This document shows positions 15,881-25,606 of a DNA stretch of 26,223 nt, one piece after another; position 1 is the stretch's first letter; each line of letters begins with the position of its first letter. The translations under genes were made by a program, and so were the position numbers. This stretch comes from Cymbomonas tetramitiformis (lineage: Eukaryota; Chlorophyta; Pyramimonadophyceae; Pyramimonadales; Pyramimonadaceae). The notes below the pieces were generated by a model. That model did not search any database. It worked only from the letters and a program-made list of their open reading frames with translations, and was not told where the DNA came from. The stretch is taken from contig LGRX02034310.1 in assembly GCA_001247695.2 (NCBI GenBank), forward strand, positions 1-26,223, read 5' to 3'.

Positions 15881-16981
15881 AGGCACGGAGCAGCAGCACA
15901 TACGCCAACCACAGCGCACCGGGCAGAGCCGCGCAGGGCAGCAACGATGCCCAACTTGGAGGCAGCCGCTGCGGCAGAGCGACAGATGGAGGCAACAGCG
16001 CAGCCGCAGGCGAGCGGTTTGGACTGGCGGTGCAATGATGGCTCTCTAATGCTCGCCAGCCCAAGTGCCGCCCGCAACCTGGACACCAGGCTGGCCATGG
16101 CAAGGGAGCAGGGCGCTGGGTCAGCGGTAAGAAGACGTCAGAGCATGGCCGCACATGGGGCCACAGCTGCAGACCGTGAGCTGAACGGAGCTGAGATCGG
16201 ACCGTCCCATGCCAGCAAGCAAGGCAGGAACAGCGCAGAGAGGCGGGCATTAGCAAGGGGGGCTGGGAGCATGCATGAGGTGATATCGGCGAGGCCATCA
16301 GGTGCATCTGCAACGGCGACTATTGTCTCTGCGGCGCCTGCCACGTCAGCGGGTCAACCGCAGCCTCGGGCAGCCCCCACAAATTCGGCCGACATCCCTC
16401 AACCGGCTCGCCAGCCATCCATCCAAACGCAAAGATCTTCTGCCCCGCAATCGTTCCGCCCTCAGCCACGCTCAATCGATCCGAAGCAAGCGCCTCCGCA
16501 CAGCAGTGCCCCACCTCACACAACAGTGTCCCATTTATCTTGCCTGCATGAACAGCCAATGGCGTCCCAGGGGGCAATCCGAATGGATGTTCATGCATCA
16601 GCGTCCCATCCACCCCACTCGCAGCCAAGTCCGGTGGATCCCCAGCAGTTACATCCGCTTCATATCTACAGCCCCCCCGCAGTCCCCGCTTACCACACAC
16701 TGCCTCCCTCACAGCAAGATTTATCTCTGGCGCAGCAGCTTCCCCTGGCGGGCGTATCCTACCAACCGGGTGTGGCCCAGCCACAGCAACACTTCGCAGC
16801 CTTCCCCCAGCGTATTGGGCCCAGCACATTTCCAGCGCCTATCGTACAGATGATGCCCCTCCCACATACGGTGGTATCTGTGCATCCTCTCCCACCAGCT
16901 CCCACATCCCTTGGAGAGGTGCGCCACTCCCTACCTCAGCACAAGATCATGCGCAGCCAGTCACGAGGGATATGCTGTTAA
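15029..16981 (+). CDS. Minisatellite repeat protein, second part with Pro/Gln-rich tail
   Basis: Open for 650 codons, this reads canonical PRPAVTAQQ repeats up to about 15510, diverged repeats to about 15880, then the duplicated cassette (15912-16085, RQMEATAQPQASGLDW and so on). An Ala/Arg-rich region follows, and finally a long Pro/Gln/Ser/His-rich tail ending at 16979-16981. The tail resembles transcriptional activation regions, but that is composition only. It is in a different frame from 13640-14922, and I infer that the two are one protein separated by indels (or miscalls) in the repeat. A strong donor-like GCG|GTAAGA at 16125 could hide an intron, though the frame stays open through it. 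The start given is an in-frame alternative codon, not a believable initiation site. Confidence 0.55.
   Translation: MPRPAVTAQQVVGTVPRPAATAQQGGSVPRPAVTAQQGGGSVPRPAATAQQGVVSVPRPAATAQHGVGTVPRPAVMAQQGGGTVPRPAVTAQQVVGSVPRPAATAQQGGGSVPRSAVTAQHVSGSVPRPAVTAQQGVGSVPQPTVTAQQGGGLVSQMDVTGQRGSGQEVRPGRVWIRVGQQGAGAVLRPDVTGQQMPGPGLGQAITGHQVTGSEGRPAMPVCQEAGSVPHLDMTQQQRAGSDPWKAMTGQQGSFVPRLAMTGQQEHGVETKPMLLAGQGAGSEARHGAAAHTPTTAHRAEPRRAATMPNLEAAAAAERQMEATAQPQASGLDWRCNDGSLMLASPSAARNLDTRLAMAREQGAGSAVRRRQSMAAHGATAADRELNGAEIGPSHASKQGRNSAERRALARGAGSMHEVISARPSGASATATIVSAAPATSAGQPQPRAAPTNSADIPQPARQPSIQTQRSSAPQSFRPQPRSIDPKQAPPHSSAPPHTTVSHLSCLHEQPMASQGAIRMDVHASASHPPHSQPSPVDPQQLHPLHIYSPPAVPAYHTLPPSQQDLSLAQQLPLAGVSYQPGVAQPQQHFAAFPQRIGPSTFPAPIVQMMPLPHTVVSVHPLPPAPTSLGEVRHSLPQHKIMRSQSRGICC
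15912..16085 (+). repeat. 174-bp cassette, copy B
   Basis: This is the partner of 11237-11410, at 168/174 identical positions. Sequence on each side differs, except that both copies sit just downstream of GQQ/GQG-type residues, so the junctions are fairly sharp. Confidence 0.9.
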
Positions 16982-18204
16982 TGCCACATTGGGCCATCAC
17001 TTTTACGAGGCATGCATCACGCAGTAGAAATGTCGCCGCTGCCGGCGTGTGTGTGTGGAAGCAATTCTTTGATGGTACTCGCATCGTCGATCGTCAGATC
17101 TCCGCTAAGCCTTGTCGATGTGGCCATCTGTTGTCTCTGAGATCTCGACTATCACTTTACCCTTTCGGCTTTGAATTCCCACACGCCACGATGATTCCGT
17201 CATCCGACTGCGACTGCGACTGCGACTGCGACTGCAAAGTCGAGTGGGCATGAGTGTATCACATTGGATGGCGATTCGTTCACAAAGACCCGGCCTGTAC
17301 AGTAGGTCAACGATTTGCTTTGTTCGCTCCCCTGCAGTCATCCAGTCCACGCAGTCATGTAGTCCACGCAGTCATCTCGTCCACGCAGTCGCAAGCATCC
17401 ATCTAGTCAGGTATCATACAGCACCGTGATTGGTGTGTCAGTGATGTAAGTCAGTAATGTGTGGCACAAGCATGCGATAGGGCTCCCGATACTCTCCTAG
17501 TTAATGTCGCCCTTGCACATTAGAAATGGTTTGCCCTAGGTTCACTGCGTGAAGCCATGCAAAGGGAGAGGGTTTGTTAATCCACATGTAGGCGTGCTCT
17601 GCTGCGCCACGTTAACCGCTGCTGCTCAGAACATGCAGTGTTGGATCACAGTGAGCATCCTCGTTTAGCACAGTTCGCATGTTTGCTTCCCCCTCGGGGG
17701 CTCATATTCAAAAACGTGCATTCCTGGTATGTTTCTTATAAATGTTGTTTGTGACTGGCTTGATGCATGTCCAGGTTGTATGTCATAATCCCATACACCG
17801 TTTCTCGGGTGTATGCAATGAAGGAAGTTGAACTAAACGCGTGAGAGCCTGGACAGTCCTTGATGCGTACAGCCATACAAGTGGACTTTAATTTCAGATT
17901 TGGTTTTGCAAAGGGACATCAGTGTAGTTCGCCCAGTGCACAAAATGCAGTGGCACTTGCAGGCTTTGACATTGGGATTTGAACTAGACGTGTGCTCGAT
18001 CAGAGCGTATTCCATGCTTAATCACAAAGAAAAGCACGGGATATAGAATCGCTCACAATGCCACCGAATACCGTCATCACACAAGTACGGTAGTGGGCTT
18101 ACCACAGTAATAGTCATTATTGCCATTGCTATTAGAGATCTTTACCACCAGTCAAGACTGTGAACTGCTGTTTACTTTGCATTAAGAATCACGTAGACGA
18201 ATGT
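16982..18204. other. Gene-poor region with short tandem repeats
   Basis: A CGACTG hexamer repeat (about five copies) lies at 17204-17235. A 17-19-bp repeat (GTCCACGCAGTCAT and variants, about four copies) lies at 17330-17400. No gene is recognised; small open frames lack domains. Confidence 0.45.
17204..17235. repeat. (CGACTG)n microsatellite
   Basis: About five consecutive CGACTG units are visible in non-coding DNA. Confidence 0.9.
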
Positions 18205-18956
18205 TTAAGGAAATGTGGTATAAACGTTGATGTGGCACCTGGTATGTGGATGCCTGTCATACCCAATCACCCAGGCCAGGCTTGATGCATGTCTCATCTG
18301 CGCTTGTGCATAATACCACGCACATCCGAGAAGTGAGGAGAGAGCAGGAACATTATGCGTGTTGGTGAGAGCCTCGTGGAAGCTGAAATCGAGAAGGTCT
18401 TGCTTGGAATACAATGCCAGTCGACTTTATCGTATAATGAAATGTGCAGCCCCTACCGCGCATGCATCATCATCGATGCCACTAGTGAATAAGGTGTATG
18501 TGTCAAAGTTGCATTTCCCCTTGTCTTGGTCGTACAATTCGACGATTTGATTTTGGAAGTAGTCCGCATATTTCTGCGCCACCTGGGATCGAAGCTCCCC
18601 TGGCCCGTTATATTAGGCGCCGTCGTGAAAACGGTAGCATAGAAGCATACCTTAAGCATGGCCACGGCCAAACCCCCCACACCACCCCACTGTATCGTCC
18701 CCTCTTCACGTTCCTGACCTGCAGCAGCCTCCCTTATTCTGTGGGTTGGTGAGTACCACCTCTTCTTTCACAAACCAACTCCGTCTACTCGTTTCGAAGT
18801 TGGCCCTCCAATCTTCATCCTCGACTCGGCTCCCCTTTTATTTCCCTTCACGACGACAGCTGCTGCTTTACCGCTTGAAGTTTGAAGCGCCCGACTTTCA
18901 CATAAGATTTTGGTTTTCACGTGAGCTTTCGGAACGTCCCACTGTAGTTTTTCCAT
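18205..18956 (-). CDS. Four-exon gene of unknown function
   Basis: I assembled this by hand. Exon 1 is 18872-18956 (ATG, 28 codons plus one base), exon 2 is 18651-18718, exon 3 is 18457-18582, and exon 4 is 18205-18402 to a TAA. Introns are 153, 68 and 54 nt. Donors are GCG|GTAAAG, AAG|GTATGC and GCG|GTAGGG; acceptors are CTGCAG, ATCCCAG and ATTCCAAG. Phases match at every junction (1, 0, 0). The product, about 158 residues, starts MEKLQWDVPKAHVKTKI, then has a Gly-rich patch (TIQWGGVGGLAVAMLK), a polar helix (VAQKYADYFQNQIVELYDQD) and FDTYTLFTSGIDDDACA. Exon 4 (DLLDFSFHEALTNTHN) is less certain, and the real end may differ. I do not recognise the family. Confidence 0.45.
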
Positions 18957-20015
18957 GTGACGACTCCTTTGTATATTTTGATAGGAATGATTTTGGTGGC
19001 GCAAAATGATTGTGGGTGTAGTGGCAACATTGTTGTTCGCTTGCCTGCTTCATTTGCAGAGTGATGACGCGGAGAGCACACCCTGGATTAGTTCCACCTT
19101 GCCGTGTCGGCAGCATAAGTCGTGTCTCGTGTGCTACTGTGTTTGTTAAACTATATTGCTATTATATAACAAAAATAAACAAGTACTATATCATCAAATA
19201 ACGAACTACATCAATGCATTTGCTGATCATTATATATCATAGAGCAAATGTAAGTAAGTCACGCTCGCCTTCCTCTTTTCACGCCCCTCCGCGCGCCCCG
19301 CGTCCACCCCCACAAATTTCGCGTAAAAAATTATTCGCATATCTCGTCACGACCGCGAGGCGAGTGACTATATATCGATCTTATCGCGTGTCGCGTTGTG
19401 CTTAGGGCATCGCGCACACCGCGGTCGTTGCATCGCGCATATCGCGGACGAAGGGAGGGGGGTTTCATGGCGGGATGCTAGCCCTTCGACCATCGTGCGA
19501 ATATATCTCGAGCAGTGGGCAAGCAATCAGTTTTGGTTGCGACTCAGATAACTTTAATCAATGCTAGGCTATTACAAGAACTGAAACCTACGACGCAAAC
19601 GGGTGTAACGGCCTACCGACTTACTTGTGACATTCGGTGACACAGGTACCACGAGTCAGTTCACATCTAAGAGAATGCCGTCCCGTTACTTACTAACTTA
19701 TTCCATTTGGCATATCCGGCAATATAAGGCGACCAAGTTCGTGACCATGATTTGCTCCGATTGCTCCGCAAATTGCTAGGACTCGGAATTATCCTCAGAC
19801 AAAGTGTGCACTAAATCCCGAGACGCTGCTGCTAGAGATATTCCATCTGCAAGCTAAAGCATATTTTCAGAAATAAGAGCTCGCTCTGAGATGTGACTTC
19901 CGAGATTTGCTTCAAAGACGGTCCTGCCCTAGCTTGCTCTTAAAGTGTAGCTTGCAAGCATGCCAACAGTTTCCACTACATGTGTCTAAGCTTCCTGCGT
20001 ACGGTCTAAGCTTCT
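18957..20015. other. Intergenic, includes AT-rich patch
   Basis: An AT-rich segment with TATATAAC-like words at 19145-19240 lies 200-300 bp upstream of the minus-strand gene at 18956 and could hold its promoter. CGCG-rich short repeats (TATCGCG, CATCGCGCA) lie at 19375-19450. Nothing coding is recognised. Confidence 0.35.
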
Positions 20016-21216
20016 TCATTGTTGATCTCGCCGAAATAAGATGAAAGCACATGTGAAAATAGCTCCTGCAACCATAAGCTTGTCAAAAGATAAGATTGAG
20101 CTCGAAGAGCTCATTTCATCGATGCAAGAAGCGTCTTCCTCCGAGTACACATCTTCAGGATCGGTCTCTTCAGCAGACGGCCCTTCAGGATCATCCTCTT
20201 CAGCACCATCAGCTTGCTCGTTGGTGACCTCCGTTCCTTCGCTAGCATGGTCGCTTTCCTGCCGATTTATGGAGCCCACCTGTTGAGCAAGCCGTGAGGT
20301 CGCCCACCCCACCGTGCAGATCAAGCAACAAAGGTGTTGGGGTCCGCGAAGCAGAGCTATTTTCTTCTTGACAATGGCAAATTGGTGTAGTCTACCTGCA
20401 AATTTTGCGAAAGCAAGTACGGATTGTTTCTAACCTATAATGGCCAGTCACACCAAGAAATTGTCGCTCGCTTCCCGGCAGACGCCTGGCTGCCTTGTTG
20501 CGATCCGAGCGATCTCCCTACTCTAAGGCAGTCGGAGACACTTGGGGAAGTAGAGGAGCGATAAACGACAAATCAGTCGTACCGCTAAACTCTTCAGGCG
20601 CGAAACGATGTAGTCGTCACAGCCATGTTCGTTGAAGTACATTCGAGTGAGGTCGTCTGCTCCGGGATCGAAGACATTTCCTGGAGCAGTCGTCCACAGC
20701 AGAGGCAGAGCAATGAGAATTTACAACGTTCCTGGGGCGATTTCTACACAAAATGCTTCAAGCGCAGTAAAAGCATTCTACACTTGGCCGTCTGCATCTG
20801 CAGACCGGGCGTCTCGGTATGACTCTGTAAATAGGGCTGCGCTTCCGCATCGATTCTCGCAGACGCAGAAGACAATCGCAACAAGCAATGGAGCCGCATC
20901 GCGCAGAATGGATAGCCGGCATGCGGTTTAAACAGAATCATGACAGGAAACCGTGAACAGACGAAGTGAACGCCATCAGCTGTCACCCGGAGCGGACACA
21001 CTGTGCAGCAGCGAGATGATAGTGTGCGTGTCGAGGATCTACCCCCAGGGTGTTCATAGCGGAAATCGGATACGTCAAGTACCCAGCTACCCACCACCAC
21101 CAATACACGATCCTCGGTGTTGTGAATTTTCACCCACTCCCAGTCCACGTGCGGCAAGGTCTGCTTCCAATTCCCCAAAAGCACACTTGCTTCACGCAGC
21201 GCCCGGAGGACCCAAG
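20016..21216 (-). CDS. Tail-anchored cytochrome b5-domain protein, three 3' exons
   Basis: Cytochrome b5 domains bind haem through two histidines and pass electrons to desaturases, hydroxylases and similar membrane enzymes. Exon A is 21043-21216 (WKQTLPHVDWEWVKIHN, VLVVVGSWVLDVSDF, HPG). Exon B is 20583-20680 (GNVFDPGADDLTRMYFNEHG, then DYIVSRLKSLA). Exon C is 20016-20279 (VGSIN, a long acidic Ser/Glu linker, then LMVAGAIFTCAFILFRRDQQ and stop). Splicing G|GTAGAT to CCAG|GA restores HPGG across the phase-1 junction, and GCG|GTACGA to CAACAG|GTG joins at phase 0. Haem ligands would be the His of HPGG and the His of FNEH. They are 21 residues apart, about three fewer than usual. The C-terminal hydrophobic segment indicates a tail anchor in ER or outer membrane. 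The N-terminal exon or exons upstream of 21216 (phase 1) are not identified. Confidence 0.65.
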
Positions 21217-21299
21217 CTGCAAATATCGTTCGGTCAGAAAACGACTGGACTTAGACTTGGATGCTCAGTTGAAAGGCGTTTGCGTACTGGGAATACACT

Positions 21300-21590
21300 C
21301 CTAGAAGGTGAGAGAGCGCGCCCTCAAGGTTAAGGTGAGGGGGTGCTCTCGCCAAGTTGGAGTAAAAATGTTGCACGATAGCGAACTCGCACAGTTAACG
21401 TAAGGGTCTCGCGAACGAGGCCACGTTCACAAGGTCAAGGTGAGTTCATTGGGACAGAGCAGAGCAACGCACGGCTGAGGCGAGCTTGTCGCGAAAGAGC
21501 GCACTCGCAGAATGGAGGTAAAGCGGTTGTAAGAGAGCGTACAGGCGTGGGGTATGGTGAGAGCATCTCAAAATGTTCCCTCATCGTTTC
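21300..21590. repeat. Degenerate G-rich repeats
   Basis: Loose copies of a roughly 40-50 bp pattern (GCGA.CTCGC, then AAGGT.AAGGTGAG) recur here, just upstream of the recognised cytochrome b5 exons. The copies are too diverged to define a firm unit by eye. Confidence 0.35.
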
Positions 21591-21663
21591 GAGGTTGACT
21601 GGTTCTTAGAGTCTGTTTGGGAATCAGCATTCATGATAATCAAATACATGATAAATATGCAGG

Positions 21664-21686
21664 TGTGTGTATATATATATATATAC
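21664..21686. repeat. (GT)n(AT)n microsatellite
   Basis: GTGTGTGT runs into a stretch of alternating TA of about 15 bases. Confidence 0.9.
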
Positions 21687-21783
21687 CACTGCAGTATATC
21701 GATAGATAGATAATCTGTCACAGTCCGTCAACGATGCAGCATCTCGCAAAGCGACAGAGTCAATAATTTCGTGTATTATGTGT

Positions 21784-22051
21784 CTATATGGGATGTGTGT
21801 GGAGTGCGTAGAGGCGAAACGGAGGCGCCCCATCGTGTACCATTTCCTCGACGGAGAGTGGACTGTCAGAACGCAAGTTGATGAGCAAGGCGGGGTCCTC
21901 CACCTGCATGTGTGTCGCAACAAACGTATCATCCCAAGCACGATAAAATAGGCGATACTGTGTATCCTGAGGTGATCTCATAGATGTTGGACAACTTGGT
22001 AACGGGAGCTTTCAAAATGAAGAAGTCTAACACGCACAAACCTTCAGGCAT
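21784..22051 (-). CDS. Possible two-exon short gene or upstream exons
   Basis: Exon 21959-22051 (ATG; MPEGLCVLDFFILKAP, then KLSNIYEITSGYT) joins at phase 0, by ACA|GTATCG and CATGCAG|GTG, across a 55-nt intron to 21784-21903 (VEDPALLINLRSDSPLSVEE, then APPFRLYAL) ending in TAG. Intron size matches the other hand-built gene. Composition looks coding, but no family is recognised. It could be separate, or could be 5' exons of the cytochrome b5 gene downstream, in which case a further donor (for example ATG|GTACAC) would be used. Confidence 0.3.
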
Positions 22052-23130
22052 CGGAAAACAGAAAGAAAACCTGTTTTGTGATCAGTTTTCAAGGAGTAGA
22101 AAGAGTTTGCGGTGTGTGCCGTGAGGAATGGGGTGCGCAGGACTCCCGAAGCAAGGGGCTAAATGAAGCGTTCAGTGGGCGCTCGCCAGAAATGTCAAAC
22201 CGAGCACAACAGTAATAATCGAGGCTAAGGACACGATTCTCATGGCCTGTTCGAGAGCGCCGCCGCTTAGTTATGGCAGTGGAAGCATTGGTGAGAACCT
22301 TACTGAAAACAGGGGAAACAGCAGTAAACCCTAACTTGAGCATATCACTTTTGAAAGGAAACTGAGGAGATTTCAGGGACCATATACCGGAAACGAATTC
22401 CTGCACTCCACTTTTGTACAACCCACTTCCATGTCTTTAAAGGTACGACCCCAATTGGATACCGGCATCTCTTAAGTTTACTACTATACTTTTGATATCT
22501 TCGATTGTGGGCACGAATAGATATTCGGATAGTGCCAACTCCGAACGCTAAGCGCAAACTTGGAGACAGCTGGCCATATCATGAATTTTATCAAGCTGGT
22601 GCCCTCAAAAATTCCCCGAGCGAGGCAAAGAAGCTTGGTTCATCGCATAGCGTTCTTCCTTGATGACATCTCTCCCCGAAACGCGACGCTTGACAAGCGG
22701 GCAAGAGCGCAGGACTCTCAATAACGAGCTGGAATTCAACTGGACGTCATGCAACCCACACAGTGAAGAAAATAATTATGGTTCATAAGAAGGATTTGGT
22801 CAAGCCTGATGATATTGTTTTCTACCCGATGAGGTGTTATCGTTGCCACACCTGAAAATTTCCGTTTCTCCAACGAACTAGCAAGATATACCAATATTGG
22901 TATTAAGTATATGAATATCCTGCTATAAATGTATACCAATACTATACACCACCAAAATCAATTTGAATTTCGGTATCCCGGTATACCGAAACCTAAACCC
23001 CGAACTACAGGTGACAGATCGTGACACACACGACATCGACAGACCTAAGGAGTCATACAGTAGTCATAAGTCATAGTCAGCTGCCACCATCCACCATCAC
23101 CATCATGTGGATCATCATCCATCATCAGAC

Positions 23131-23168
23131 ATCACCATCACCATCACCATCACCATCACCATCACCAT
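23131..23168. repeat. (ATCACC)n microsatellite
   Basis: About six head-to-tail ATCACC units lie within a longer CAT/ATC-rich region starting near 23085. Confidence 0.9.
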
Positions 23169-23248
23169 CGCATGACTATCACCAGCACCATCGCACCAGT
23201 CAGTACTGAGACACCGACCGCGCGGCGACCGTCGGCGTCGCGTGCGGT

Positions 23249-23282
23249 GTCGCGTCGTGTGACACCAGACACACGACGCGAC
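23249..23282. repeat. 13-bp inverted repeat
   Basis: GTCGCGTCGTGTG (23249-23261) and CACACGACGCGAC (23270-23282) are exact reverse complements around an 8-nt loop. Role unknown. Confidence 0.9.
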
Positions 23283-23741
23283 GGTGACACAATAGCGGTT
23301 GCGGTAGTCAGAACACCCGTGATTGCTGTCGTGTGGGTATGAATTTGAATGGCATGGCATTGCTTCACTTATTGTGTTTTTTACTTCACTCTGACGCATG
23401 CGCCCCACCTTCATACTATAAAATCAACGTGGCCACTCGACTGCCTCGTGCCGCGTGCCAGGAACACCCGAGTGAATTCCTCACAGCAAGCAGCCTGAAC
23501 GTTAAATGTCCTTGTCAGCGGATTCCAAGGATAAGTTGTGCGGACAGGGCCAAATCCCAAGTCCGTGTGTTCAAGTTTTCAGAAGTTCTACCCCTCGGCC
23601 GGCTTCCGCTCTGGATTGCTAACGTCTCATCAACGTACTCGGATAGATGTCCTCTGCCCTTCACTGCATTCGGCGATAGCGTTGATGTGGCTTCAACGAG
23701 TGTTACTAACTCTGCAACGGAGAGACGCTGCCGCGCGAACG

Positions 23742-24258
23742 CTAAGCAGCCGCGAGATCCTGCACCAGGATGACGGGTCTGAACGCCGTGGAAGTCCCGC
23801 GCACCGAGGAAATAGAGCAGGTGCATAGCGCTCCTCTTGCCGCGGACGTCGGGGCGCAACCACCAACCTCGGGTGGTGCGTGGGTTGCGGCGCCACGCAC
23901 CTCTTTAAGACAGCCTGACTGCCTCCTACACCCCCATAGGTTACGCGCACCTCTCACGCAATGCGCGCGGTACTCAATTGCCCGGCCCAGCTCTTCGAAG
24001 TGGTCCCTTGCAATGTAACATTTTCCCTCTAAGCACGCCGCTGGAGAAAACGCCGGGATCAGAGCCTCCCGAAGGGGTTTGCCACGTGTCATCGCAATCA
24101 AAGTTGCAGGGAGACCCAGTTTGATCTCCCTCTTTGCTGCTGCTCGAACTTGCCCCACGACTTCGGGCTCGCCTCTTTGCTGCCGCCAGATCCGCGTCGC
24201 CGACCGCCAGGATGAAGCCGGCATAAGACGTGTGCAAGGCTTTAGGGTTAAATTTCAC
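23742..24258 (-). other. Doubtful coding fragment(s)
   Basis: Two overlapping minus-strand frames look partly coding: KFNPKALHTSYAGFILAVGD in one, and REIKLGLPATLIAMTRGKPL plus CYIARDHFEELGRAIEYRA in the other. They might join by a frameshift or intron, and could be a decayed mobile-element gene. No domain is recognised, and plus-strand frames overlap them. Nothing else is seen between 23330 and 24290. Confidence 0.2.
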
Positions 24259-24297
24259 CCATAGAGCTGAAGATTTGTCTACGTTGCACTGTCTGGC

Positions 24298-24466
24298 GGT
24301 GCAGGATCAGCCGGTATCGGAGGAGGAGGCAGGGACCGGAGAGTGGTCGCATGCGGTAACTGCGGTCGCGCAAGCTCCGCCATCGAGCGCGCTCGAGGGT
24401 GATGTGGAGCCCCAAGCAGCAGGTGCATCGCGCTCTCTCCACTCCGACCCTTCTCTCACGCCGTGC
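24298..24466 (+). other. Possible upstream exon of the zinc-finger gene
   Basis: After GGCGGTGCAG (acceptor-like) the frame reads DQPVSEEEAGTGEWSHAV, then VAQAPPSSALEGDVEPQA, to a stop near 24467. Its acidic/Ala-rich style resembles the N-terminal part of the downstream zinc-finger protein. No donor could be fixed. Confidence 0.2.
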
Positions 24467-24685
24467 TAGGCGGGTGTGGGGAGGGGTACCTGCTGCCGGT
24501 CATTGCTGACCTCCCTGCAAGACTGTTGTCCTGCCCGAGCACCCTTGAAGAGGTGATGAGCGGCCATGGAAGCTTACTCGTGAGCACCGACTGCCGCAGG
24601 GGGCTCTGTCAACAATGCCGACGCCCGCGTCGTCGAGCCACCAGTTTACCGATTCGAGGTTTCCACATTTCAGCCTCCCTTGGCC

Positions 24686-25606
24686 ATGGCTGGTGGCATC
24701 ACAGATGTTGGTGGCAGTGCAGTGGACACCGCGACGAGTGATGACCGTGGTGATCACTTGAAGGATCAGGCGTTGGCAGTTGCGCCAGCCGTCGAACACT
24801 GGTGTCACCCGTATGACCTGGCAGCGGCTCCAGCCAACCCTATGACTGCAACCCTCGGAAGTACCCCCCTACAGCAAGCTGTTTCAAGGGGGGCGCCGAG
24901 GGCCTCCGTGGAGGTTGATTCCGCGGATGACATCCACAAGGCGGACGACAAGCGACCTAAAGGGGCTCCCTTGCCGGATACGGTGGCGGAAAACTTTGCA
25001 GCCGGAGACAAATATGGAGCTCCGACGGTCCCAGCTGGCGTCGCAGGCACTCCCACGCTTCCTGAGGGCACTGCAGAAGTCGCAGGAGATGACATGCCAT
25101 GTACGGAAACGGCGTCACTCGCTGCTGCTCGTTGTAGGTCAGCTGCCGGCAGCTCCGAGTTTTGCGCGGCGCAAATCGGAGACAGACCCTGCCAGGCTGA
25201 CGGCTGCACTGCAACAGCTCATAGTGGCGCTAACTTTTGTTTGGGAGGCAAGCGCTGCCAGGCTGACGACTGCACCAAACCAGCCCAAGGCAGCACCGCG
25301 TATTGCGTTGCACAAGGGGGAGGCAAGCGTTGCCAGGCTGACGGCTGCACCAAATCAGCTAGAAGCAGTACCGAGTATTGCGCGACACACGGGGGAGGCA
25401 AGCGCTGCCAGGCTGACGGCTGCACCAAAGCAGCCCAAAGCAGCACCGAGTATTGCGTTGCACACGGCGGAGGCAAGCGCTGCCAGGCTGACGGCTGCAC
25501 CAAATCAGCTAGAGGCAGTACCGACTATTGCAAGGCACACGGGGGAGGCAAGCGCTGCCAGGCTGACGGCTGCACCAAATCAGCTATAGGCAGCACCGAG
25601 TACTGA
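24686..25606 (+). CDS. WRKY19-type zinc-finger repeat protein
   Basis: Repeats of the form KRCQADGCTKSARGSTEYC.AHGGG give a C-x4-C-x10-C-x2-H finger. This is the small zinc finger seen in WRKY19-like proteins of algae, diatoms and oomycetes, presumed to bind nucleic acid or protein. I start at ATG 24686 (an upstream TTG at 24680 is in frame). Residues 1-150 are low-complexity, ending in a degenerate finger (AGSSEFCAAQIG). A further imperfect finger follows, then exact 75-bp units from 25250. The finger at 25250 has Gln in place of the fourth ligand (VAQ). The frame stops at TGA 25604-25606, exactly the third-cysteine position of the fifth exact unit. Reading on past it gives 91 further in-frame codons, so this end is probably a nonsense mutation in a longer gene. 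Confidence 0.7.
   Translation: MAGGITDVGGSAVDTATSDDRGDHLKDQALAVAPAVEHWCHPYDLAAAPANPMTATLGSTPLQQAVSRGAPRASVEVDSADDIHKADDKRPKGAPLPDTVAENFAAGDKYGAPTVPAGVAGTPTLPEGTAEVAGDDMPCTETASLAAARCRSAAGSSEFCAAQIGDRPCQADGCTATAHSGANFCLGGKRCQADDCTKPAQGSTAYCVAQGGGKRCQADGCTKSARSSTEYCATHGGGKRCQADGCTKAAQSSTEYCVAHGGGKRCQADGCTKSARGSTDYCKAHGGGKRCQADGCTKSAIGSTEY

Larger units (their letters stand above)
22060..23330. other. Mostly non-coding, with microsatellite and hairpin
   Basis: Open frames on the minus strand at 22089-22557 have no recognisable domain. AT-rich sequence with TACCAATA repeats lies at 22890-22990, an ATCACC microsatellite at 23131-23168, and an inverted repeat at 23249-23282. Confidence 0.4.

Noticed and set aside
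24915..25589. Alternative plus-strand frame across the zinc-finger array
   Set aside because: Its repeats (ASAARLTAAPNQ) have no known fold, while the overlapping frame gives regular Cys/His ligands.
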